From assembly GCA_030652215.1 (NCBI GenBank), contig JAUSBC010000047.1, positions 1 through 64,000 of the forward strand: a stretch of DNA of 64,000 bases, read 5' to 3'. This document shows positions 57,031-64,000 of the stretch, in pieces (the stretch's first letter is position 1; every line of letters starts with the position of its first letter). The DNA is from Sideroxyarcus sp. (GTDB lineage Bacteria; Pseudomonadota; Gammaproteobacteria; Burkholderiales; Gallionellaceae). Both the position numbers and the translations under genes were made by a program. The notes beneath the pieces are model-generated. The model was not told the origin of the DNA. It was given only the letters and a program-made list of their open reading frames with translations, and did not search any database.

Positions 57031-58893
57031 ATGACCGGACACAGCAAGCAAACTTTGTATGCCTGCACATTGCAGCTGGATGACGCGCTGATTGCCCCCT
57101 ACGGCGGACGGCTGGTACAGGCCTTCGTCCCCAAACCGGACCAGCGCGAACTGCAGGCGCGCCTGCCGCAATTGAAGCGCGTGGATATCACGGCGCGCGA
57201 GCTGATAGATCTGGAGATGATCGCGAGCGGTGCCTATAGCCCGCTCACCGGCTTCATGGACAGTCGAACCTACCGCAGCGTGCTCGAATCGACCGTTCTG
57301 CCGGGCGGCATGCCCTGGGGATTGCCCGTCACGCTGGCGGTAACCGAAGAGACGGCAAAATCACTGGACGTGGGACAGGGGGTGGCGCTGTATCACGACA
57401 ACGAGGCGGTGGGCGTGATGCTGATCGCGGACATCTTTGCGTGGGATACGGAAAGCGAAGAACGCATATGCGGTGAAGGCGCAGGACAGCCGTCGCCGCA
57501 AATTGCCGAACGCAAGGCGCGCAAATCCAATTTTCTGCTGGGAGGCGTCGTATCCATGCTGATCGCGCGTTCCTCGGAGCAGCGCCTGATGAAACACCAG
57601 TGGCCCAAGGATATGCGCTATCTGCAGGCGCAGAAACAATGGCAGAAAATCGCGGCAATACATTTGCAGAATCCCTGGCAACGCAGCGACGAATATTTGC
57701 TTAAGTGCGCGCTGGAAGCATCCGATGCCCTGCTGCTGCACATCAACACCGAGACCGCGCTGGAGCAGAGCGGCCTGCTGTCTTCCGTATTGAAGGGCGC
57801 CAGCCGCCTGCTGCTGGAGAACTACATTCCGAGCAACCGCGTGCTGGAAAATCCGGCACCGGACGGTTTCTTTCACGGTTCGCCGCGCGCGGTGCTGCAA
57901 CATGCCATCCTCAGCCAGAACTACGGTTGCGAAAGCATCTTTCTGCCCGCCCATGGCGGCTATGCCGGCGCGCGCCAGGAGGTGATCAACCTGTTCGCCG
58001 CAGCCCGCAAGCACGGCCTGACCATACGCTGCGTGTTTCTCGACCCCACTTTTCATTGCGACCAGTGCGGCGGCATTGCCACCGAAAAATCCTGTCCGCA
58101 CAACGCCGCCGCGCGCACGATTATCAGTGAAACGGAAATCGCGGCGCAGTTGATGCACGGCAAGAATTTGCCGCCCACGGTGGCGCGGCCGGATGTGGCG
58201 CGCGCGGTGGCGCGGGGCATGGCCAACAGGCCGGATACGGACGGCAATACCGGCAAGTATTTGTATCCGCATGTCTCCGAAATAAGCCGCGACCTGATTG
58301 AATCGCTGGCCGGACACAAGGCCGGGGTACTCTGGATGACGGGCCTGTCCGGCTCAGGAAAATCGACCATCGCCCATCGCGTCCAGCGCGAATTGCTGCT
58401 GAGCGGCCACCGCGTGTACGTGCTGGATGGCGACACCCTGCGCTCGGGACTGAACAGCGATCTGAGCTTCGGCGAGGAGGCGCGGCGCGAGAATTTGCGG
58501 CGCGCCGCCGAAGTGGCCAAGGTGCTGGTTGACGCGGGGCTGATCGTGATCGCGTCGTTCATCTCTCCCTTCATCGCCGAAAGGCAGATGGTACGCAAGA
58601 TCGTCGGCGCCGGATTCTTTGAAATTTATGTCGAGGCCACGCTGGAGACTTGCGAGGAGCGCGACCCCAAGGGACTGTACAAACGCGCGCGCGCGGGCGT
58701 CATCCCCCACTTCACCGGCATCAGCTCTCCCTACGAAGCACCCGAGCAGACCGACTTGCGTCTGAACACGAGCAAGCTCGGCTTGGAGGAGTGCGTCGGT
58801 CAGTTCCACGATTTTATCGCCCAGTCCGGCCTGCTGCGTGCCGACAACCATAGCCACCCGCACGCCCTGCGCGCGGAAGAAGTTGGCGCCTGA
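57031..58893 (+). CDS. ATP-sulfurylase-like domain fused to APS kinase
   Basis: 620-residue fusion. The start chosen is the ATG at 57031 (MTGHSKQTLYACTL) preceded by GGGTGA; a GTG at 57022 is alternative. Residues about 1-400 follow the ATP sulfurylase fold and keep the C-terminal zinc-type CDQCGGIATEKSCPH. The catalytic motifs are altered: the expected QTRNPxHRAHE is HLQNPWQRSDE (211-221), and GRDHAG is LPAHGG (305-310). Residues about 425-600 are an intact APS kinase: P-loop GLSGSGKST (438-446), LDGDTLRSGLN and RRAAEVAKVL. So it should make PAPS from APS; whether it makes APS is doubtful. Confidence 0.9.
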   Translation: MTGHSKQTLYACTLQLDDALIAPYGGRLVQAFVPKPDQRELQARLPQLKRVDITARELIDLEMIASGAYSPLTGFMDSRTYRSVLESTVLPGGMPWGLPVTLAVTEETAKSLDVGQGVALYHDNEAVGVMLIADIFAWDTESEERICGEGAGQPSPQIAERKARKSNFLLGGVVSMLIARSSEQRLMKHQWPKDMRYLQAQKQWQKIAAIHLQNPWQRSDEYLLKCALEASDALLLHINTETALEQSGLLSSVLKGASRLLLENYIPSNRVLENPAPDGFFHGSPRAVLQHAILSQNYGCESIFLPAHGGYAGARQEVINLFAAARKHGLTIRCVFLDPTFHCDQCGGIATEKSCPHNAAARTIISETEIAAQLMHGKNLPPTVARPDVARAVARGMANRPDTDGNTGKYLYPHVSEISRDLIESLAGHKAGVLWMTGLSGSGKSTIAHRVQRELLLSGHRVYVLDGDTLRSGLNSDLSFGEEARRENLRRAAEVAKVLVDAGLIVIASFISPFIAERQMVRKIVGAGFFEIYVEATLETCEERDPKGLYKRARAGVIPHFTGISSPYEAPEQTDLRLNTSKLGLEECVGQFHDFIAQSGLLRADNHSHPHALRAEEVGA

Positions 58894-58928
58894 TTTTTTT
58901 CAGATTTATTAACCACCGAGGAGGAAAC

Positions 58929-59945
58929 ATGCCGATATTCATGATTGGAACGCAACGCTCAGGATCGAACCTGCTGCGTCTGATGCTGAATCAATTGCCC
59001 GAAATTGCCGCTCCGCATCCGCCGCACATCCTGCAGCGCATCATGCCGCTCGCGGAAAGCTACGGCTCCCTTGCCAAGGACATCAATTTCAACCAAATGA
59101 TCGACGACGTGTGCAAGCTCGTCGAACTCAACCCGGTCCCCTGGGAAGGCGTGATGCTTGACCGCAAGGATGTGGCGGCGCGTTGCCGTGAGCGCTCGGT
59201 GGTGGCGGCATTCGGCGCGGTTTACGACGTCATGGCCGAAAGCGTGAAGGCAAGCACCTGGTGCTGCAAGAGCCTGGCCAACATCAATTACCTGGAAGAA
59301 ATCGAAGCCTATTATGGCGACGCGGCGCGTTACATCTATCTCTACCGCGACGGGCGCGACGTTGCCTTGTCGTTCCGCAAGGCGGTGGTGGGCGAAAAGC
59401 ATCCCTACCACATCGGGAACGAATGGGGCGCAACGCAGCGCATCGCGCTGAAGAGCCGCAAGCATATCGACCCCAAGCGCTTCTACAACCTCAGCTACGA
59501 AACCCTCACCGGCTCGCCCGAAACGGCCATGCGCGGCCTGTGCGAATTCCTGGGCGCAACCTACAACGACTCCATGCTGGATTTCCACGAATCCGACGAA
59601 GCCAAACGCGCCGCCAGTTCCAGCGAACTGTGGGGCAACGTGGTGAAGCCGGTGATGACGGACAACACCAACAAATTCCTGCGCGAAATGAGCGGCGTGG
59701 ATATCTGCGTCTTCGAGCAGGTTGCTGGCGACGTGCTGGACGAGCTCGGCTACAAGCGTTTCCAGACCAAGGTTGGAGAAACGAAGAATTTCACAGCAGA
59801 CGAGATCAAGCACTTCGATGCGGAGAACCAGCGCCTCAAACAGGAAGTGCTGAGCAAGGTCGATCCCGAGGACATGAAACGCCGGGATCAACAGGGTGCG
59901 CACATCAAGGCGATCAAGGACCGGAAGGCGGCGGCTTCTGTCTAA
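58929..59945 (+). CDS. PAPS-dependent sulfotransferase
   Basis: 338-residue cytosolic sulfotransferase. The 5'-phosphosulfate loop IGTQRSGSNLL is at residues 6-16 and the 3'-phosphate motif YLYRDGRDVALSF at 137-149, both standard for the Sulfotransfer fold. The last 60 residues are charged and helical (FTADEIKHFDAENQRLKQE). It lies 35 bases after the APS kinase fusion with its own GGAGG. The acceptor (a lipid, sugar or small metabolite) is unknown. Confidence 0.92.
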   Translation: MPIFMIGTQRSGSNLLRLMLNQLPEIAAPHPPHILQRIMPLAESYGSLAKDINFNQMIDDVCKLVELNPVPWEGVMLDRKDVAARCRERSVVAAFGAVYDVMAESVKASTWCCKSLANINYLEEIEAYYGDAARYIYLYRDGRDVALSFRKAVVGEKHPYHIGNEWGATQRIALKSRKHIDPKRFYNLSYETLTGSPETAMRGLCEFLGATYNDSMLDFHESDEAKRAASSSELWGNVVKPVMTDNTNKFLREMSGVDICVFEQVAGDVLDELGYKRFQTKVGETKNFTADEIKHFDAENQRLKQEVLSKVDPEDMKRRDQQGAHIKAIKDRKAAASV

Positions 59946-59980
59946 CGCAATTCAGGCCCGGCTGCATTGCCGCGTCTGAA

Positions 59981-60015
59981 AACAACAAAGGCTCCCGAGG
60001 GAGCCTTTGTTGTTT
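59981..60015. terminator. Bidirectional terminator between sulfotransferase and peroxiredoxin
   Basis: Fifteen-base stem AACAACAAAGGCTCC (59981-59995) / GGAGCCTTTGTTGTT (60000-60014) with a CGAG loop and T-rich flanks on both strands, between convergent genes. Confidence 0.93.
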
Positions 60016-60033
60016 AGCAGCGTGCCGAAACGT

Positions 60034-60633
60034 TTACAATTCCTTGGCGTGTGCTGCCAGGTATTTCGCCACACCTTCGGTGGAAGCGCCCATACCGGCC
60101 TTGCCCTTGCTCCAGCCTGCGGGGCAGACTTCGCCGTGCTCTTCGGTGAATTGCAGCGCGTCGACCATGCGCAGCATTTCGTCGATGTTGCGGCCCAGCG
60201 GCAGGTTGTTCACAACCTGGTGCTGCACTACGCCGCTCTTGTCGATCAGGAAGGAGCCACGGAAAGCGACGCCGCCGTCGGCTTCAACGTCATAGGCCTT
60301 GGCGATGTCGTGCTTGATGTCGGCAACCAGCGTGTAGCGTACTTGTCCGATGCCGCCCTTTTCGATGGGGGTATTCTTCCAGGCTAGGTGGGTGAATTGC
60401 GAGTCGATGGAGACGCCGATCACTTCCACATTGCGCTTCTTGAATTCTTCCAGACGGTGATCAAAGGCGATCAGTTCGGAAGGGCAAACGAAGGTGAAGT
60501 CGAGCGGGTAGAAAAACAGCACTGCATGCTTGCCCTTGATTGCTTCGGAAAACTTGATGTCTTTGATTTCATTGTTGCCCATAACGGCGGTAGCGGTGAA
60601 ATCCGGTGCTTGTTTGCCTACGAGAACTGCCAT
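60034..60633 (-). CDS. Typical 2-Cys peroxiredoxin (AhpC/Prx1 type)
   Basis: 199-residue peroxidase that reduces H2O2 and organic peroxides. Peroxidatic Cys50 in FYPLDFTFVCPSE and resolving Cys170 in HGEVCPAGW, with the GGIGQVRYTLVAD loop and the YF-free C-terminus. The electron donor may be thioredoxin (trxB lies at 43.5 kb) or AhpF. Start at ATG 60633. Confidence 0.95.
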   Translation of the reverse strand: MAVLVGKQAPDFTATAVMGNNEIKDIKFSEAIKGKHAVLFFYPLDFTFVCPSELIAFDHRLEEFKKRNVEVIGVSIDSQFTHLAWKNTPIEKGGIGQVRYTLVADIKHDIAKAYDVEADGGVAFRGSFLIDKSGVVQHQVVNNLPLGRNIDEMLRMVDALQFTEEHGEVCPAGWSKGKAGMGASTEGVAKYLAAHAKEL

Positions 60634-60799
60634 GATGATCTCCTGTTTTGTTGGTAGTTAGTGAATTGGGGGTGTTTCTTGAGTTAAACGCTCGGGTATG
60701 GAATTTACCAGATATGCCAGCAGTGTCAACTGAAACGGCACTCAATTGCAAGACATTGCTCCAGCGCCTAAAGCGCAGTCCGGATCGGCGTGGCCGCAA

Positions 60800-61063
60800 T
60801 CAGGGTGTTTCGGGCATCGCCGACGGTGCGAACTGGATGCGATGCAGTTGGGCATACGCTCCGTCTTTTGCCAGCAAATCCATCACCAGCTTGTTGCCCA
60901 CCCAGTTGATGGCTTAGGTGCCGTCGACAAACGGCTTGAGCAAAGCGGGCAACATCGCTTCGGTGGCGGCGGTGATCGCCATGCACAGAATGGAGATGGC
61001 AAACACCCGCCTGTGAGGGCGGACGTAGCTGAGAAGACGCAGGTAAAGCTGGGTAGAGGTCAT
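60800..61063 (-). pseudogene. msbA: msbA relic with two internal deletions
   Basis: Read on the minus strand from the ATG at 61063, the first 49 codons encode an MsbA-like lipid A flippase N-terminus (LRLLSYVRPHRRVFAISILC, ...LPALLKPFVDGT). A TAA follows. The same frame continues AINWVGNKLVMDL, a later MsbA segment, fused directly to LAKDGAYAQLHRIQF, the usual MsbA C-terminus, and stops at 60800. Nearly all of the membrane and ATPase domains are gone. A functional msbA must exist elsewhere if lipid A export is needed. It fills most of the gene-free gap 60634-61110. Confidence 0.85.
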
Positions 61064-61110
61064 TTATACGGTAATGCGCCCGGTGCGTTTGTCACGTACC
61101 GAACTCCGGG

Positions 61111-61695
61111 TCAAACTGCTTTGGAACGTTGCGCTTTGCCTGTCGAAATACCGATCAGCATTTGCAGGATGACGGCACAACCAATATAGGCCACCGCCAC
61201 TGCGACGTATGAACCGTAGTATTGCGACACACTGGTTGCGAATTCCCAAACGCCCATGCTGCCGAAATAGCCGGCCAGCAAATAAAAACTCACGTTGGCG
61301 ATGACGAATGCCAGGCTGCCCGCCGCAACTGCTGCCGCGAACAAACCGGACAAGCCTTTAACCGTCAAATCGTGGCGCGGCGCGTACCAGCGTCCGACGA
61401 ACCACAGAGCCGAGTAGGCAAAAACCAGGAAACCGTAGGCCGAAGTCACGCACCAGCCGCTGACACCCGCAAAATTGATCGCGTAGTAGTCGACCAGAGC
61501 CGCTTCTACCAGCAACAAGGCCAAAATTGCCAAACCGCCGCGCACGCGGCCGAGGAACAAGCCACCGAGGAAATACACTGCGTAAGAAGCATCGGGCAAG
61601 GCCGCCGATGAGCCGAAGTGGTTGAAACGCGTCAGCGCTATCAGCGCGACAAGCGCTGCTGCTATCCACAAAGTTTTGTTTTGCAGGACTTTCAT
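61111..61695 (-). CDS. Multi-pass membrane protein downstream of a BtuB-like receptor
   Basis: 194-residue hydrophobic protein with about six helices starting at ATG 61695 (MKVLQNKTLWIAAALVALIAL). The size and helix number resemble the substrate-binding S component of an ECF-type vitamin transporter, but I see no family-defining motif. Its place 79 bases after the TonB receptor, within the reach of the cobalamin riboswitch, suggests a role in cobalamin or precursor uptake. This is context only. Confidence 0.7.
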   Translation of the reverse strand: MKVLQNKTLWIAAALVALIALTRFNHFGSSAALPDASYAVYFLGGLFLGRVRGGLAILALLLVEAALVDYYAINFAGVSGWCVTSAYGFLVFAYSALWFVGRWYAPRHDLTVKGLSGLFAAAVAAGSLAFVIANVSFYLLAGYFGSMGVWEFATSVSQYYGSYVAVAVAYIGCAVILQMLIGISTGKAQRSKAV

Positions 61696-61774
61696 GTTGT
61701 CTCCTTGAATGTTCGCGCCAATGATGATTTGGCGCGAACTTTATCAGAAAAGGCGAAATTCCGCCGTTCCAATG

Positions 61775-63805
61775 TTACATCTGGTAGTTCAAACCCATAT
61801 ACAACGTGCGCCCCGGCAGGGTGTAGGCACTGTATTTCCCCGCAGTGAACTGGCTACAGACCGCATAGTTGAAATATTTTCGATCAAACAGGTTATTCAC
61901 TGAAGCGTTCACTTGCAAAGCCCCCACCTGATGCGTCAGCTTGAGATCGACCAACGAGTAGGCCGGGATCTTCACCCCAAGTGTATTGGGCTCGTCGTTC
62001 TCCATGAATTGGGAACTCACATAACTCAAAGCCGTATTCAGCCGTGTCTGCTCACTGACCGCCCACGACGCGCCCAGGCTGGATTTGCGGCTGGCGACCA
62101 GAGGAACTCTCTTGCCTTCCCATGTTCCGGAAACGAAGCGCGCATCGGTGTAGGTATAGGCCGCGTTCAGCAACACGTCAGCCAGCACCTGCCACTTGCC
62201 GTCCAGTTCCACGCCCTGACGGCGCGAAGGCGGCAGATTGGTGTTGCCCACCCCCGTGCCGAAAGGATCGAGGTGTATCTCGTCGTAGACTTTGTTGCTG
62301 AACACAGCAGCGCGCCAACTTCCTGAGTCGAACTTCTTATCCAGCCAGAACTCCCTGCCTGCCACCGTCTGCGGACGCAGGAACTGGAACTGGTGACTAA
62401 AGGTAGGACTGAACTCGTATATCTCGTCCACATTGGCAAAGCGGAAACTGCGTCCGATCTTGCCGTTGATCGCCAGACCCGAATCGAGCTGGTGTCGCAG
62501 ACCAAGCTCATGCGCTCTTTTGGAAGCCGCGAACGAACCCGCAGGCGCAGCGGTGCCGAAGAATGCGCCGGGTGCCGCGCCGTCGTAGACATCCGTACCA
62601 TTCATCGACACCCGCTCATTGCGGAATCCGGCCAGCAAGGTGGTCGCAGCGGAAAGATGCGTGGTGTTCTGCACATACCATGCGTCGTTATGCTGGCTCA
62701 CGCCGATGCGATTGATGGGTTGATTGATATTCGCCGGGGAATTGGAGGTGCGTTGGGTGTAAGCCCAACGGTGCACATCCACACCGACCACCAGCAAACT
62801 CTCTCCGCCGAGCTCATGCGGTACACGCACACGCGGCGTGAACGAATTCACGGTCAGATCGCCATCGCGATACTCCGGAAATCCACCCCAATCAAAATAC
62901 GATTTCTGGTTCTTGCTGCGGCGGGCGACACCGATGTTGACGTCAGCCCCTGCCAGATTCTGCTGCCACTCCAGCGCAATCTGGTTGCCATCGCGGCTGG
63001 CATAGTCGAGTGGCGTTGCCGCCCCGCGCGGATCGGTACTTACCAGATCAATTCCCAGAGCAGGCTGCACCGTGCGCCCGCCGGGCAGTTGAATATCCTG
63101 CCGATCCATTCCCATCTTTATGGCCAACTCGCCCGCTTCGGTCAACCAGCGGAAATTTGCCTGGGCATTAGTTTGGTCGTTGCGATTGTTGTGCCTGTAG
63201 CCCTCTGAACGATACTTGCTGGCGGTTACATCGACACCGGCAGTGCCGTTAAAGTAGCCGCCACTGGCTTGCGCTTCGCTGGTACCGTAACTGCCGCCGC
63301 GAAGACTCAACGTACCGTTGCCGCCCTGCTTCGAAGGGGAGCGCGTAATGATGTTGATGACCCCGCTGCTCGCGCCGTCGCCATACAGCACCGCACCGCT
63401 GCCGCGCACGATCTCAATGCGCTCGATTGCTGCGAACGGGATCGACGACCACTGCACACCCGACAAATCGGGATCGGTGATACGGCGACCATCCAACAGG
63501 AGCAGTGTGTTCTGGCCGGAAGCCGCGCCAAAGCCGCGCATATCGACCGAGGCGGAAGCCGCGTTGTTGCCGAACAGGTCGCGCATCGAAATGCCCGCCT
63601 GCGTCGAAAGCAGTTCGGGCAAGGTGCGCGCGCTGCTCTGGCGGATTTCTTCACGGGTGATCACCGTCACATTGACGGGTTTGTTGGTGGATTTGTCCTC
63701 GAAACGCGTGGCGGTGACCACCACTTCGTCCAGACTTTCGGTTGCAGATTGCGCCAGAGGAGTTGCCGCGAGTAAAAGAGCGGCGAATAAGTGTCTTTGT
63801 TTCAT
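61775..63805 (-). CDS. TonB-dependent receptor, BtuB-like
   Basis: 676-residue outer-membrane receptor. The start is ATG 63805 (MKQRHLFAALLLAATPLAQS) behind GGGAAG; the signal peptide is followed by the TonB box DEVVVTATR. The plug domain spans about 35-150 (LPELLSTQAGISMRDLFG, VDMRGFG, LLLLDGRRI, IERIEIVRGSGAVLYGDGASSGVINIIT). The barrel ends in an aromatic-rich strand (YTLPGRTLYMGLNYQM). The cobalamin riboswitch in its leader supports vitamin B12 or a corrinoid as substrate. Confidence 0.92.
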   Translation of the reverse strand: MKQRHLFAALLLAATPLAQSATESLDEVVVTATRFEDKSTNKPVNVTVITREEIRQSSARTLPELLSTQAGISMRDLFGNNAASASVDMRGFGAASGQNTLLLLDGRRITDPDLSGVQWSSIPFAAIERIEIVRGSGAVLYGDGASSGVINIITRSPSKQGGNGTLSLRGGSYGTSEAQASGGYFNGTAGVDVTASKYRSEGYRHNNRNDQTNAQANFRWLTEAGELAIKMGMDRQDIQLPGGRTVQPALGIDLVSTDPRGAATPLDYASRDGNQIALEWQQNLAGADVNIGVARRSKNQKSYFDWGGFPEYRDGDLTVNSFTPRVRVPHELGGESLLVVGVDVHRWAYTQRTSNSPANINQPINRIGVSQHNDAWYVQNTTHLSAATTLLAGFRNERVSMNGTDVYDGAAPGAFFGTAAPAGSFAASKRAHELGLRHQLDSGLAINGKIGRSFRFANVDEIYEFSPTFSHQFQFLRPQTVAGREFWLDKKFDSGSWRAAVFSNKVYDEIHLDPFGTGVGNTNLPPSRRQGVELDGKWQVLADVLLNAAYTYTDARFVSGTWEGKRVPLVASRKSSLGASWAVSEQTRLNTALSYVSSQFMENDEPNTLGVKIPAYSLVDLKLTHQVGALQVNASVNNLFDRKYFNYAVCSQFTAGKYSAYTLPGRTLYMGLNYQM

Positions 63806-63934
63806 GATGCTTCCCAATTGAAGTTCCAAGCGTCCCCGTTGGAACATTGAACAAAATCAGGAATGCGGCGGGAAGCGAGAATGAACCCTGGAAGACTGGC
63901 ATCCATGCGCCCCACGCGCATTTCCTGAACCTCG

Positions 63935-64000
63935 CCCAAGGCCGGTATCCGGGCTCGCAAGATTTATTTGCCGCCTTCCCATGCTTGCGCACAGTGGCCG
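63935..64000 (-). promoter_or_regulatory. Cobalamin riboswitch, 3' half only
   Basis: On the minus strand the window opens with GCCACTG, then GGGAAGG and, at 63958-63940, GCGAGCCCGGATACCGGCC, the B12 box. These are the conserved 3' elements in the right order. The 5' half lies beyond the window edge. It is about 130 bases upstream of the BtuB-like gene and would repress it when cobalamin is bound. Confidence 0.88.

Overview
The window is a gene-dense, GC-rich chromosomal segment of a Gram-negative betaproteobacterium. Gene content points to the Nitrosomonadales, most likely the Gallionellaceae/Sideroxydans neighbourhood. That placement is inferred from gene content and protein character, with no database search. 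There is no rRNA, tRNA, phage, plasmid or CRISPR array. Two orientations of compact operons alternate, separated by many small hairpin repeats.

Layout, first half. 0-5.2 kb: plsY and folB (divergent), rpmE with a terminator, an M48 lipoprotein protease, an ArnT-like glycosyltransferase and a CopG/ParE toxin-antitoxin pair. 5.2-6.3 kb: a 570-bp inverted-repeat element beside a low-GC GIY-YIG protein. 6.3-11.2 kb: aroC, a quinone oxidoreductase, tatD, tcdA, a pyrimidine-dimer glycosylase and thpR. 11.4-16.9 kb: a 1285-residue FAD/Fe-S oxidoreductase and a conserved protein of unknown role. 16.9-19.0 kb: phoB-phoR with a visible Pho box. 19.4-24.7 kb: a Na+/solute symporter, a small membrane protein, a radical SAM protein and surE-pcm-nlpD. 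24.9-31.4 kb: a secreted alpha/beta hydrolase with an unusual C-terminal half, a Pro/Ala lipoprotein, a hemerythrin and a large GAF-PAS-GGDEF-EAL protein.

Layout, second half. 31.6-36.0 kb: a complete molybdenum cofactor operon, moaA-moeB-moaC-moaD-moaE-mobB-mobA. A tetraheme NapC-type cytochrome, tatA-tatB, apbC, an NlpC/P60 lipoprotein, a second GGDEF-EAL protein, mltB, trxB, an Smr protein and an outer-membrane barrel follow to 46.0 kb. 46.4-54.8 kb: a cyclic-di-GMP-I riboswitch leads a type IV pilus-type (Pil-Chp) chemosensory operon: two response regulators, CheW, PilJ-type receptor, hybrid CheA and two more CheW-like proteins. 54.8-59.9 kb: cysQ, chrA, a fused ATP-sulfurylase-like/APS kinase protein and a sulfotransferase, together a probable PAPS-dependent sulfation module. 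60.0-64.0 kb: a peroxiredoxin, a gutted msbA relic, a small membrane protein and a BtuB-like TonB receptor whose leader carries the 3' half of a cobalamin riboswitch cut by the window edge.

The most interesting signals are: (1) three copies of a small inverted-repeat element, each with the same end abutting a start codon; in two of them the element end supplies the ribosome binding site at identical spacing, and one copy, bounded by TTAT duplications, has split a trxB-smr operon; (2) the c-di-GMP riboswitch placed in front of the chemosensory operon; (3) a sulfation module whose ATP sulfurylase half has lost its catalytic motifs; (4) a hairpin repeat inserted in frame inside mobA; (5) the msbA relic with two internal deletions.
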